Of a stretch of DNA of 64,000 nt, positions 33,171 to 41,824 are shown piece by piece. The number at the start of each line of letters is the position of its first letter. The first letter of the stretch is position 1. Source of the stretch: Streptomyces mesophilus. GTDB lineage: Bacteria > Actinomycetota > Actinomycetes > Streptomycetales > Streptomycetaceae. Below the pieces are notes generated by a model. That model did no database searches. It had not been told where the DNA came from and saw only the letters and a list, made by a program, of their open reading frames with translations. The translations under genes were made by a program, and so were the position numbers. The stretch covers positions 1 to 64,000 of the forward strand of contig NZ_JAAKZW010000005.1 in assembly GCF_011044995.1 (NCBI RefSeq), given 5' to 3'.

Positions 33171-34739
33171 CTAGCCTCGCGGCGCGGACTCGGGCGGCAA
33201 CTCGGACGGATCCGGCTCCGGCGGCGCAGCCGGCGTCCCGTCGGAACCTTCCGCGCCGGGCGGGGTGGGCGGGTCGGACGGGTCGGCCGCGGACGAGGCG
33301 GGTGAGCGGGCCAGGCCAGGCTCGGCGGGGACCGGGACCACGCGCCGGTTCAGCGCGTTGGCACCCACCAGGACGCCGAGGGCCACGGCCACCACGGTGA
33401 GCAGGGCTTCGACGGTCGTGTCGAGGCCGCTGTTCTCGTGGTCCACAAGGAGCTGCCCGACTCCGGTGAGACCGAGGCGCCCGGGCACCAGCATCCAGAA
33501 GGCGGGCAGAAAGACCACCTGGGCCGGCGGGGCGTGCGGATTGCGCTCGATCAGACGCGTCAGCAGCGGCAGCGTCACCCCGCCCGCGAACGCGCCGAAC
33601 AGCGGCCCCGCCACCGTGGTGCCCACGTCCTGGCCGACCTTGGCCACACACAGGACGAGCAGCAGCCACGGCAGCGTACGCAGCGAGGCCGAGAAGCTGA
33701 GGACGAAGCCGAGACCGAGCAGACCGACACCCGCCCACGCCGCCCAGGCTCCGAGGGCGTCCACCGAGGTGTCCTTGGCCAGCGGGTGCTCGGTGACCAG
33801 CTGGGAGCCGACGGCGATGCCGAAGGCGAGCAGGATCAGGACGTTGAGGCCGTACACGAGGCGGCTGGCGCCGGACACGATGGAACCGGTGGCCAGTTCG
33901 ATGGTGCCCATGGTCAGCGCGGTGCCCGGCAGGAACGCCACAAGGGGCGGGATGAGCAACTTGGTCGGGTCCTCGCCGAGCAACGGTCCGCTGTAGCGGT
34001 ACGCGACGGCGGTGACGAGCAGCGCGGCGAGCACCGGTAGCGCCAGGTTCACCAGCCGGCCGGCCCGATCCGCGTATTCGCGCAGCATGCCGACTCCGAG
34101 GCCGAGCACGGCGTACCCGGCGAGTGCCATGGAGTTGGGCAGGGTCAGCAGGCCGAGCCCCATGGTCATGACGACATAGCCCAGGACTCGCGTCCAGAAC
34201 CCGAAGCGCGGCCGCATCGCCTCGATCTCCGCGAGGCGCCCGGTGCCGGCCTCGGGGGCCACGGGGTGGGCGTAGACCTCGTCGATGAAGCGGTAGAGCT
34301 GGTCGATCTGGTCGAGGCGCAGATCAGGGCCCTGGACGGGGGCGAAGTCGATGACCGCGTCCGGGGCCTTTCCGGCGCGTACGAACACCCCGGTCGGCAC
34401 CACGAAGGTGTGCACGGTGTCGAAGCCGTAGCGGGCGCCCAGCCGGTTGATGGTCTCCTGGACGGCGTCGACGGACTCGCCCGCCCGGACCAGGGTCGCT
34501 CCGACGACCCGCAGGAAGGCGATCAACTCCTGGGGCGGTGGCGGGGGCTCGCTCGGCTCGGGCAGGTCGGGACTGCCGGGCAGCAGGGTGCGCAGCTTGC
34601 GCAGCCGGTGCCGGGCGACGGGGGCGGACGCGTGCCGTGGGGCGGCGCGCCGGGGGCGGCCGGGGCGCCCGCGGCGGACCTCGGCCGGGGGAAGTCCCCC
34701 GTCGTCGGCGCCCTGCGCGGGCCGCGGCGCGTCGGCCAT
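33171..34739 (-). CDS. Threonine/serine exporter family protein (ThrE)
   Basis: About 522 residues from the ATG at 34739 (an in-frame GTG lies two codons upstream). After a charged N-terminus, the soluble ThrE_1 segment (about 125-260; LRVVGATLVRAGESVDAVQETI, AVIDFAPVQGPDLRLDQIDQLYRFIDEVY) precedes about ten membrane helices, with the second ThrE domain in the C-terminal half (VAKVGQDVGTTVAGPLFGAFAGG). The protein ends in a long Pro/Ser/Asp-rich tail. Family members export threonine and serine by proton antiport. It is followed immediately by the PAP2 gene. Confidence 0.9.
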   Translation of the reverse strand: MADAPRPAQGADDGGLPPAEVRRGRPGRPRRAAPRHASAPVARHRLRKLRTLLPGSPDLPEPSEPPPPPQELIAFLRVVGATLVRAGESVDAVQETINRLGARYGFDTVHTFVVPTGVFVRAGKAPDAVIDFAPVQGPDLRLDQIDQLYRFIDEVYAHPVAPEAGTGRLAEIEAMRPRFGFWTRVLGYVVMTMGLGLLTLPNSMALAGYAVLGLGVGMLREYADRAGRLVNLALPVLAALLVTAVAYRYSGPLLGEDPTKLLIPPLVAFLPGTALTMGTIELATGSIVSGASRLVYGLNVLILLAFGIAVGSQLVTEHPLAKDTSVDALGAWAAWAGVGLLGLGFVLSFSASLRTLPWLLLVLCVAKVGQDVGTTVAGPLFGAFAGGVTLPLLTRLIERNPHAPPAQVVFLPAFWMLVPGRLGLTGVGQLLVDHENSGLDTTVEALLTVVAVALGVLVGANALNRRVVPVPAEPGLARSPASSAADPSDPPTPPGAEGSDGTPAAPPEPDPSELPPESAPRG

Positions 34740-34875
34740 GGCCACATCCTGCGCGGTCGGCGCACACCTGGCCGGGCGCTCGCGCGCAAACGGGTGAGCC
34801 GCCCGCGTGCCGGTTCCTGATCCGGACGGCGCAGTTCAACGCGCTCGCGGACCAAGGGGTGCCTTGACTGGGGGC

Positions 34876-36066
34876 GTGGAAACAGATCAGCGCACCTCCG
34901 CCGCCGCCGCGTACCGGAACCTGATCATGGCGACGGTGGGGTTCACTCTCACGTTCTGGGCCTGGGATCTGATCGCTCCGCTGGCGTCGGGCTACCGGGA
35001 CCGTCTGAACCTGAGTTCCTTCCAGCAGTCGCTGCTCGTGGCGATTCCCGTGCTCGTGGGTTCCGTGGGGCGGATCCCGGCGGGTGCGCTGACCGACCGG
35101 TACGGCGCCAGGCTGATGTTTCCGCTGGTGTCCGCCCTCACCATCGTTCCCGTGCTGCTGCTGATCCCCGTCAAGGACAGCTACGGCCTGCTGCTCGTCG
35201 TCGCTCTGCTGCTTGGACTCGGGGGTACGACGTTCGCGATCGGTGTCCCCCTGGTCAGCTCCTGGTTCCCGCCCGGACGCAGAGGCTTCGCCCTCGGCGT
35301 GTTCGGCATGGGCACCGGGGGCGTGGCGCTCTCGGGGTACTTCACACCCCGTATCGCCGCCCACGGCGAGAACCTGCCCTTCCTGGTCGTCGCCCTCGGC
35401 CTGGCCGTATTCGCGGTGCTGGGGGTGCTGTTCATCAGTGACCACCCCGACCGCCAGGTCCCCACCTCCTCGCTGGCTTCCCGGCTGCAGCAGGCGGGCA
35501 GGCTGCGGGTCACCTGGGAGCTGTCGGCGCTGTACGCCATCGGCTTCGGCGGCGTCGTGGCGTTCGGCGTCTACCTGCCGACCTATCTCAAGACCTGGTA
35601 CGACCTCTCCCCCACCGACGCCGGCACCAAAGCCGCCGGGTTCGCCCTGGTCACGGTCATTTTCCGGCCGATCGGCGGGCGCCTTTCGGACCGCTTCCAT
35701 CCGGCCGTGGTCACCGCGGTCGCCTTGGCCGTCGTCGCCCTGTTCGCCGTGGTGCAGGCCTTCGACCCGCCGCTGGCGCCGCTGGCCACCATCGCGCTGC
35801 TTGCCATGGCCGCGGGCCTTGGCGCGGCGGGCGGCAGCGTCTTCGCCCTGGTCGCGCAGGTCACCCCACAGCCCCAGGTGGGGAGCGTGACCGGCATCGT
35901 CGGCGCGATGGGCGGCCTGGGCGGCTTCGTGCCGCCGCTGCTGATGGGCGCCATCTACAGCGTCAAGGACTCGTACTCCATCGGCTTCATGCTCCTGTCC
36001 GACCTCGCGCTCGCGGGCTGCGTGTACGCGTACGGCCGCATGCGCACCCTGCGCACCACAGCATGA
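34876..36066 (+). CDS. MFS transporter, nitrate/nitrite (NarK) type
   Basis: 396 residues from the GTG at 34876 (ACTGGGGGC upstream). Twelve membrane helices; the first carries FTLTFWAWDLIAPLA, and the next RIPAGALTDRYGARLMFPLVSALTIVP, the signature between helices 2 and 3. GMGTGGVALSGYFTP and GSVTGIVGAMGGLGGFVPPLLMG are the glycine-rich nitrate-signature-like segments typical of NarK proteins. It probably imports nitrate or exports nitrite across the membrane. No nitrate reductase genes are adjacent, so the substrate is inferred from sequence only. Confidence 0.87.
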   Translation: METDQRTSAAAAYRNLIMATVGFTLTFWAWDLIAPLASGYRDRLNLSSFQQSLLVAIPVLVGSVGRIPAGALTDRYGARLMFPLVSALTIVPVLLLIPVKDSYGLLLVVALLLGLGGTTFAIGVPLVSSWFPPGRRGFALGVFGMGTGGVALSGYFTPRIAAHGENLPFLVVALGLAVFAVLGVLFISDHPDRQVPTSSLASRLQQAGRLRVTWELSALYAIGFGGVVAFGVYLPTYLKTWYDLSPTDAGTKAAGFALVTVIFRPIGGRLSDRFHPAVVTAVALAVVALFAVVQAFDPPLAPLATIALLAMAAGLGAAGGSVFALVAQVTPQPQVGSVTGIVGAMGGLGGFVPPLLMGAIYSVKDSYSIGFMLLSDLALAGCVYAYGRMRTLRTTA

Positions 36067-36111
36067 GAGTCGGTGACCTCGGCCAGAGCGGGCACGGCAT
36101 CCGGCGGCGGG

Positions 36112-36984
36112 TCAGTGAGCGGAACGGTTCCGTTGGGACCGGTGACTCATCGCGAGCACTCTGTCCATCAGGCGCCCGGGAAGGAAGCGGGCCAGAGGGA
36201 TGGTGAAGGCGGCGTCCATGCCGAGGGTGTATCGCGTGCGTGGCCGGGCCGTCGTGGCCACGTGGGCGATTTTCGCCCCGGCCTTCGCCGCGGGCAGGGC
36301 GCGCTTGAGGAAAGCGGTGTTCGAGGCGACGGTCGATGCGACGAGATCGCCGTAAAGGCGCTGGTGCTCGGTGCTCATTTTGCCGGCGAGTTCGAGCGAG
36401 ATGTCTCCGCTTCGGGCGGCCATCTCGGTCTTGACGCCACCTGGTTGAACCACCACCACCTGGACGCCCTGTGCCGTGACCTCTCGCCGCAGGGAGTCGC
36501 TCGCGGCTTCGAGCGCGAATTTTGTTCCCGCGTACGCGCCGAAGATCGGGAGTGCGGCGACTCCGCCCACTGAGCTGATGTTGACGATCCTGCCGCGGCT
36601 CTGCCGCAGGAACGGCAGGAGTTGTTGGATGACGGCGATATGCCCGAACAGATTGACTTCGAACTGTTCGCGCCAGAGCTCGAGTGGCAGTACCTCGACG
36701 GGAGCGTTGATCTCGATTCCGGCGTTGTTGATCAGGGCGCGCAGCGCGCGCCGCTCGGGGTCGTGGGCGATGCGCTCCGCGAGGGCGTCGATGTGGTCGG
36801 GGACGGTGATGTCCAAGGTGACCGGTTCGACGCCCGCGGCCCGGATGGCCTCGGCCTCACGGTCGGTACGCACGCCTGCGAGCACGTGATATCCCATCGA
36901 GGCCAGCTCGAGCGCTGTCGCGGCCCCGATACCTGTGGCAGCGCCGGAGACGACGATCAGTTCTTGCTTGTGGGGCTGCGGCAT
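36112..36984 (-). CDS. Short-chain dehydrogenase/reductase
   Basis: A 290-residue classical SDR: VVSGAATGIGAATALELASMG (cofactor loop), TLDITVPDHID, LINNAGIEINAPVE, GRIVNISSVGG (Ser) and YAGTKFALEA (Tyr and Lys). The C-terminus carries FTIPLARFLPGRLMDRVLAMS, a hydrophobic segment seen in retinol/steroid dehydrogenase-like SDRs. The substrate is unknown. The ATG at 36984 has AAAGGG upstream. It converges with the NarK-type gene. Confidence 0.9.
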   Translation of the reverse strand: MPQPHKQELIVVSGAATGIGAATALELASMGYHVLAGVRTDREAEAIRAAGVEPVTLDITVPDHIDALAERIAHDPERRALRALINNAGIEINAPVEVLPLELWREQFEVNLFGHIAVIQQLLPFLRQSRGRIVNISSVGGVAALPIFGAYAGTKFALEAASDSLRREVTAQGVQVVVVQPGGVKTEMAARSGDISLELAGKMSTEHQRLYGDLVASTVASNTAFLKRALPAAKAGAKIAHVATTARPRTRYTLGMDAAFTIPLARFLPGRLMDRVLAMSHRSQRNRSAH

Positions 36985-37081
36985 GTCAGGGGGTCCCTTT
37001 CAGAAGGCGCGCACACCCACAGCTTGCAGGAGCGAGGAACCGATCGCCTTCGCTGCGGGATCCCGGCCGGGGAGGTCGGCG

Positions 37082-37561
37082 TCAGGACTCCGTGGAGGCA
37101 GCGCCCTCCGTGGACGCCGCGGCTCTCCTGCGGTACGTCAGGACGCCGAGCACGCCGAGCAGGAGCGCGAGCACCGTGGCCACGCCCAGGGCCGTGTGTT
37201 CGGTGAAGATCTTGCCGAGGAGTTTGAGGGCGCCGATGCCGGCGCTCGCGTAGAGCAGCGCCCAGGCGGCTCCGCCGAGGAAGAGGGCGGGGAGGTAGTG
37301 CCGGAGCGGCATCCGCATGGTGCCGGCGAGGAAGTTGGCGGCGGTCTGGAAGCCGATGGTCAAAAACGAGACGGCGACCACCGGTGCGCCCCACCGCTGG
37401 ATCGCCCGTTCGGCGCGCTGGAACCGGGCCGAGGCCAGCCGCTCGGCGAAGCGGCCGCGCCGGGCTCCCGCTCCGGCAAGGCGGCCCACGGCGAAGGTCC
37501 CGCCGGCGCGGAACAGTACGAGGACGTACAGACCTGCGGCAGTGAGCAGGATCTCCCCCAC
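37082..37561 (-). CDS. DedA/VTT-like small membrane protein
   Basis: A 159-residue protein of the DedA (SNARE-associated Golgi, VTT) family, starting with GTG. A first helix is followed by a cytoplasmic loop (GRLAGAGARRGRFAERLAS), then the re-entrant/second helix containing VVAVSFLTIGFQTAANFLAGTMRMPLRHYLPALFLGGAAWALLY, the hallmark segment. It lacks the full N-terminal third of long DedA proteins. Family members act as phospholipid scramblases or flippases and support membrane homeostasis. It is 97 bp downstream of the SDR on the same strand and may share its transcript. Confidence 0.82.
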   Translation of the reverse strand: MGEILLTAAGLYVLVLFRAGGTFAVGRLAGAGARRGRFAERLASARFQRAERAIQRWGAPVVAVSFLTIGFQTAANFLAGTMRMPLRHYLPALFLGGAAWALLYASAGIGALKLLGKIFTEHTALGVATVLALLLGVLGVLTYRRRAAASTEGAASTES

Positions 37562-37842
37562 GGTGGCCCGCCCTCGCTTCCGTCTGTCGTCGCTCGTCGT
37601 CGCTGTCCAGGACCGTCAGCTTAGGCGAACGCCTGTGCCACAGGACGCCTGGCCTGCACCGCAGCGCCCGGGCCGCGCGCACGCGGCGAGGACCAGGGTA
37701 CGGATCCGAGAGCTCGCCCGGCCGGCAGGCGTGCGCAAGTACGGTGCACGTCAAGGGATTTCGGCGGTGACGGCCCTGGCCTGGGCGTCGGGTGCGACGA
37801 CGAGGCCGCCGCCGCCCATCCGTACACACCCGCGTTTCTCCC

Positions 37843-37876
37843 GCTGAACCGGCTGAACCGGCTGAACCGGCTGAAA
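37843..37876. repeat. 9-bp tandem repeat
   Basis: GCTGAACCG occurs three times in tandem (37843-37869), followed by a degenerate fourth copy (GCTGAAACT). Confidence 0.9.
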
Positions 37877-38000
37877 CTCGGCGGTTCCCTGCACGACTGG
37901 TGACCCACCTGTGCCGCCCGTGAGCGAAGCCGCCACCCCTCACCGCTCGCCACCTTCCGCGCACGCTCCCCCGGCGGGTGCCTGCGTCTCACTTGTGTAT

Positions 38001-38048
38001 GTACTTGCAGATGTACGTGCAGGCGTTCTTGCAGGCGTACTTGCAGAT
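38001..38048. repeat. Four 12-bp imperfect tandem repeats
   Basis: GTACTTGCAGAT, GTACGTGCAGGC, GTTCTTGCAGGC and GTACTTGCAGAT lie head to tail, 20 bp before the dehydrogenase ATG. Being a multiple of three they keep an open frame in phase with that gene. Confidence 0.9.
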
Positions 38049-38067
38049 GTACGAACACGGGCCCACC

Positions 38068-39342
38068 ATGACTGCGGCACGCCCTTCAAGTCCCCCCGCT
38101 CATACGGGAGTTCCGTTGCCCACGACGCATGCCCAGACCCGCCTGCGCCCGGCCGTCCGCGGCTACTTCACCAGCACCCGCCACGAACAGTTACGCGAGG
38201 ACGTGCGCGGTTTCGCCGAAGAAGAGATACGGCCGCGGATCGCGGAGATGGAGAGCGCACGTACCGTCCAGCACGAGCTGTCCCGCCGGATCGCGCGCCA
38301 AGGCTGGATCGGCGCGACCATCCCGGCCTCGTACGGCGGGATGGGTGCCGGACACCTCGCCAAGACGATCATCATCGAGGAGCTGTCGCGGGTCAGTGGC
38401 GCGATGGGCGCGATGGCGCAGGCCTCCCAGCTCGGGGTCGCGAAGATCCTGCACTTCGGCAACGAGGCGCAGAAGACGACGTGGCTGCCCGCCATCGCCG
38501 CGGGTGGGTGCCTGCCGACGATCGCGGTGACCGAACCCGAATCCGGTGGGCACGTCCTCGGTATGGCCGCCAGTGCCGTACGCGACGGCGACAGCTATGT
38601 GCTCACCGGCCGCAAGGTGTTCGTCGGCAACAGCCATGTCGGCGACCTGCATGGCGTCGTCGCCCGCACGGGACCCGGCTCCGGTGGACTCACCGCGTTC
38701 CTGGTCGAGGCCGACCGGCCCGGCTGCACCGCCGTCGCCGAACAACCCACCCTGGGACTGCACGGGTTCAGCTTCGGCGAACTCGTCTTCGACCACTGCC
38801 GTATCCCCGCCGGGAACCGGCTCGGCGCGGAGGGCGACGGGCTCGCCGTCGCCTACTCCTCCAGCGTCCTGTACGGGCGGGCGAATCTGACGGCCGTATC
38901 CCTGGGGATCCATCAGGCACTCGTCGAGGAGACCAGCCGGTTCGCCGCCGAGCGGGAACGTTTCGGCAAGCCGCTCCACCACCTGGCGAACGTCAAGATC
39001 AAGCTCGGGCAGATGCAGTCCCGCCTGATGACCGCACGCCTCGCCGCCTACCACGCCGCCCACCTGCTCGACCAAGGGCAGCCGTGTGACGCCGAGTTGA
39101 TGAACGCGAAGGTGGTGAACGTGGAATCCGCGCTGGACACGGCGCGCAACGCCATGGAGATCCATGCCGCCGCGGGGCTGTTCACGGACCGGCCGATCGA
39201 GCGCTACCTCCGCGACGCCCACCACATCTACGCACCGGCAGGCACCACCGACATCCAGCACCTGCGTCTGGCGGAGTTCGCGCTCGGCACGGCCCGAAGC
39301 GACTGGTCCACACAGCTCGCCCCGCACACCACCATCCACTGA
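38068..39342 (+). CDS. Acyl-CoA dehydrogenase family protein
   Basis: About 424 residues from the ATG at 38068. Domain order is standard: N-terminal helical domain (EQLREDVRGFAEEEIRPRI), middle beta domain with the FAD/substrate segment (AVTEPESGGHVLG; LTGRKVFVGNS), and C-terminal helical domain (ERFGKPLHHLANVKIKLGQMQ; RYLRDAHHIYAPAGTTDIQHLRLAEFALG). It should introduce an alpha-beta double bond into an acyl thioester using FAD. In the C-terminal domain AMEIHAAAGLFTDRPIERYLRD marks the loop that usually lies by the catalytic base. The ribosome site is weak and the frame is open upstream through the 12-bp repeats, so the start is less certain than the gene. Confidence 0.88.
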   Translation: MTAARPSSPPAHTGVPLPTTHAQTRLRPAVRGYFTSTRHEQLREDVRGFAEEEIRPRIAEMESARTVQHELSRRIARQGWIGATIPASYGGMGAGHLAKTIIIEELSRVSGAMGAMAQASQLGVAKILHFGNEAQKTTWLPAIAAGGCLPTIAVTEPESGGHVLGMAASAVRDGDSYVLTGRKVFVGNSHVGDLHGVVARTGPGSGGLTAFLVEADRPGCTAVAEQPTLGLHGFSFGELVFDHCRIPAGNRLGAEGDGLAVAYSSSVLYGRANLTAVSLGIHQALVEETSRFAAERERFGKPLHHLANVKIKLGQMQSRLMTARLAAYHAAHLLDQGQPCDAELMNAKVVNVESALDTARNAMEIHAAAGLFTDRPIERYLRDAHHIYAPAGTTDIQHLRLAEFALGTARSDWSTQLAPHTTIH

Positions 39343-39346
39343 CACT

Positions 39347-40327
39347 TCACGCCCCGAGCAGCGCCCGCCCCCGCCCTGTAAGGCGGTGGTGGACCTGCTG
39401 TCCGGAGCGGGAGCTCTCGACGAGGCCCGCCTCTCTGAGGATCTTCAGGTGGCCGCTCACCGAGGAGTCGGGCATCGAGAGGCGGGCGGCGAGGGCGCCG
39501 GTGGTCGTGGTGTTCTCCAAGGCGGTCAGGACGCGGGCCCGGTTCGCGCCCAGGAGCGGGGCGAGGTGCGGCGCCGGCGGCGGCGCGCTCTCGCGGTGCG
39601 GAAGCGGATAGACCACCACCGGCGGCAGTCGCGGGTCGACGATCGCGACCGGAGTGGTGTGGCAGAAGTACGAGGGGATGAGGCGCAGTCCGCGTCCCCG
39701 CAGGCGCAGGACGTGGTCGTGCGGGTAGGGCGCGCTGAGGACCGGGTCCCGCCAGGTGAAGGCGGGCAGCGAGGCGAGCAGCGCCCCCAGGCCGCCGTCG
39801 AGGGCGTCGAGGCGCAGGGCGCGCTCGGCGGCGACGGCGCTGTGCACGTCGCTCCAGTCGGGGATGATCAGACGGGTGTGGAAGTCCCGTACGGCGTCGG
39901 CCACTTGACCGAGCAGACCCCGGTCGCCCGCGGCCAGGCGCCGGGTCCAGGCGGGCAGGTTCCGGTGATGGGCGGCCACCCGCAGCTCACCCGCGAGGCG
40001 CGCCGCCGAGGTGGCGCGCAGGGCGTCGAGGCCGGCCGCGAGTCCGTCCTCGGACTCGACGGGCGTGAGGAAGTCCGGCCAGTACGGGGCGTCGGGTGGC
40101 GCCAGGTCGGCGAGCAGTCGGCAGGTGCGGCGCAGGTCGGTACCGGTCCGGTGCCGGGCGCGCCGGCGCCAAGGCCGCAGCCGCACAGGGACGCGGGGCT
40201 CCGGCGAGGTCAGCACATGGAGGGCGAGGATCGCCTCCCAGATCGGGTCGGGTGACTTCGCGAACTGCACATGAAGGAAGTCCCTGTCGCTGAAGTGGAT
40301 GCGCAGCGTTCCTGCCACACCGGTCAT
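39347..40327 (-). CDS. ArsR-family transcriptional regulator (DUF5937-type)
   Basis: 326 residues from the ATG at 40327. The N-terminal three quarters look like the DUF5937 domain found in actinobacterial ArsR-like regulators (LRIHFSDRDFLHVQFAKSPDPIWEAILALHVL). The C-terminal 70 residues form a winged HTH (LLGANRARVLTALENTTTTGALAARLSMPDSSVSGHLKILREAGLVE). It lacks the metal-binding Cys motif of classical ArsR. It probably represses or activates a neighbouring gene; it is divergent from the secreted protein at 40534. No clear ribosome site precedes the ATG, so a GTG three codons later is possible. Confidence 0.85.
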   Translation of the reverse strand: MTGVAGTLRIHFSDRDFLHVQFAKSPDPIWEAILALHVLTSPEPRVPVRLRPWRRRARHRTGTDLRRTCRLLADLAPPDAPYWPDFLTPVESEDGLAAGLDALRATSAARLAGELRVAAHHRNLPAWTRRLAAGDRGLLGQVADAVRDFHTRLIIPDWSDVHSAVAAERALRLDALDGGLGALLASLPAFTWRDPVLSAPYPHDHVLRLRGRGLRLIPSYFCHTTPVAIVDPRLPPVVVYPLPHRESAPPPAPHLAPLLGANRARVLTALENTTTTGALAARLSMPDSSVSGHLKILREAGLVESSRSGQQVHHRLTGRGRALLGA

Positions 40328-40533
40328 TAGCGGGGCCGAACGCCCTTCCCGCAAGGCCCCGTGCGGCTCTTGTACCCAGGGGCACCTGGAGTTTTCGACT
40401 GTGCCGGGAAACCCTCGCGGTGCAACGGCATCCGGTGGCCCTACGCTGCGGTGCCCGCGGCGCCCCGTACGCCCCTTCGCGCGCCGCGCGTTCACCTCCT
40501 GGATCACGTGCACGATCAAGGGAAGGAACCCGG

Positions 40534-41787
40534 ATGCGACCCCACATCGCCGTCCGCCACACCCGCCGTCGCCCGATACGTCTGCTCGGCGTGCTCGCCG
40601 CCCTGGCCGCCCTGTCGGGGCAGGCCTGGCCGGCGGGTGCGGCCGAGCCCCCACGCGGCCAGGCGCCGATCACCTGGAGCCCCGACCTGTCCGTGATCGA
40701 CACGGATGATGTCGATGTACGGTACGGATCAGGGCAGTTGAGAGTCGCGGACCGTCCGTCGGGTCCGGCGTCCGTACGTACGCGCGCGGCCGCCCAGGGC
40801 AGCCTGGTCCTGGCCGAGAAGCGCCTGGACCGCAGTGTGGACCGTGTCCGCGCCCGGCTCGATGCCGAAGTGCCGCGCGGCGCCGAGGTCGCCCTCGACA
40901 TACGCGGCCGGTCCGCCGGACGCGGCTGGAGTGAATGGCACACCGCACCCGCCGGCGGCAGCGCGGTCCGGCTCCCGTACGCGGTCGACACCGTGCAGGT
41001 CCGGCTGACGCTGCGCGGCGCCGAAACGGCCGTACGCAAAGTCCAGTTGACCGCCGACACAGCACCCGAGCGGAGCCGGGGCACCGCGGCCTCCCCGGTG
41101 AAGTACCGCCTGTTCGCCACCCGGGAGGGACTGGTCGGCGGCACCACGGCCAACGGCCATGTGATCCAGCCCAACGACCATTTCGTGGCACTGCCCTCGC
41201 GCCGCGGCCTGTCGCCCAGGGGCACGTGGGACTACTCGGTCCAGGTCTGCGGCCCCGCCCGCTGCGAGACCGCACCCGTCTGGGATGTCGGCCCCTGGAA
41301 CACCAAGGACGACTACTGGAACCCGTCCGGCGAACGGGAGATGTGGCGTGATCTGCCGCAGGGCACCCCCGAAGCCCAGGCCGCCTACCAGAGCGGCTAC
41401 AACGGCGGGCTCGATGAGTTCGGCCGCCGCGTCGCCAACCCGGCCGGCATCGACCTGGCCGACGGCACCTTCTACAACGTGGGCCTGAACGACAACGGCT
41501 GGGTCGACGTGACCTTCCTGTGGACCGGCGACCAGACCGGCTCGACCTTCCCGACCTGGGGCACCGACGTCGCCGTACGCCAGGCGTCGACCACCTCGTC
41601 CGCCGTCGTCGCCCGGCTGCCCGGACCGACCCAGGTGCGCGTCGGCTGCCAGGAGCGCGGCGGGAGCGTGACGTACGAAGGCCACACCAACGACGCCTGG
41701 TCCTACCTGCCGGACTACGACGGCTATGTCTCCAACATCTTCATCGACGTCGCCGAGGCCTGGCTGCCCGGCGTGCCCGAGTGCTGA
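40534..41787 (+). CDS. Secreted protein with C-terminal module shared with the next gene
   Basis: 417 residues from the ATG at 40534, with AAGGGAAGGAAC upstream. The signal peptide ends near AWPAGAAEP (about 35). The central part (about 60-340) is beta-rich and unrecognised; WSEWHTAP and RKVQLTADTAPE resemble the N-terminal segments attached to some peptidoglycan amidases, but the catalytic domain is absent. The last 75 residues (TDVAVRQASTTSSAVVARL to VPEC) match the C-terminus of the following M23 peptidase (about half identical), including GYVSNIFID and the terminal Cys. That module is probably SH3-like and wall-binding. 37 bp separate the genes, so they form an operon. Confidence 0.8.
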   Translation: MRPHIAVRHTRRRPIRLLGVLAALAALSGQAWPAGAAEPPRGQAPITWSPDLSVIDTDDVDVRYGSGQLRVADRPSGPASVRTRAAAQGSLVLAEKRLDRSVDRVRARLDAEVPRGAEVALDIRGRSAGRGWSEWHTAPAGGSAVRLPYAVDTVQVRLTLRGAETAVRKVQLTADTAPERSRGTAASPVKYRLFATREGLVGGTTANGHVIQPNDHFVALPSRRGLSPRGTWDYSVQVCGPARCETAPVWDVGPWNTKDDYWNPSGEREMWRDLPQGTPEAQAAYQSGYNGGLDEFGRRVANPAGIDLADGTFYNVGLNDNGWVDVTFLWTGDQTGSTFPTWGTDVAVRQASTTSSAVVARLPGPTQVRVGCQERGGSVTYEGHTNDAWSYLPDYDGYVSNIFIDVAEAWLPGVPEC

Positions 41788-41824
41788 ACTCCCCCATCCC
41801 CCGGACCACTTCGAGGAGACCCCC

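Larger units (their letters stand above)
37562..38067. other. 506-bp intergenic region with repeats
   Basis: It separates the DedA-like gene (leftward) from the acyl-CoA dehydrogenase gene (rightward). It holds a 9-bp tandem repeat (37843-37876) and a 12-bp tandem repeat (38001-38048). A minus-strand stretch at 37755-37823 has striking GC3 codon bias for about 22 codons but no clear ribosome site. Otherwise I see no gene. Confidence 0.6.

Noticed and set aside
37843-38048. Short tandem repeats as a CRISPR array
   Set aside because: Units of 9 and 12 bp are directly adjacent without spacers.
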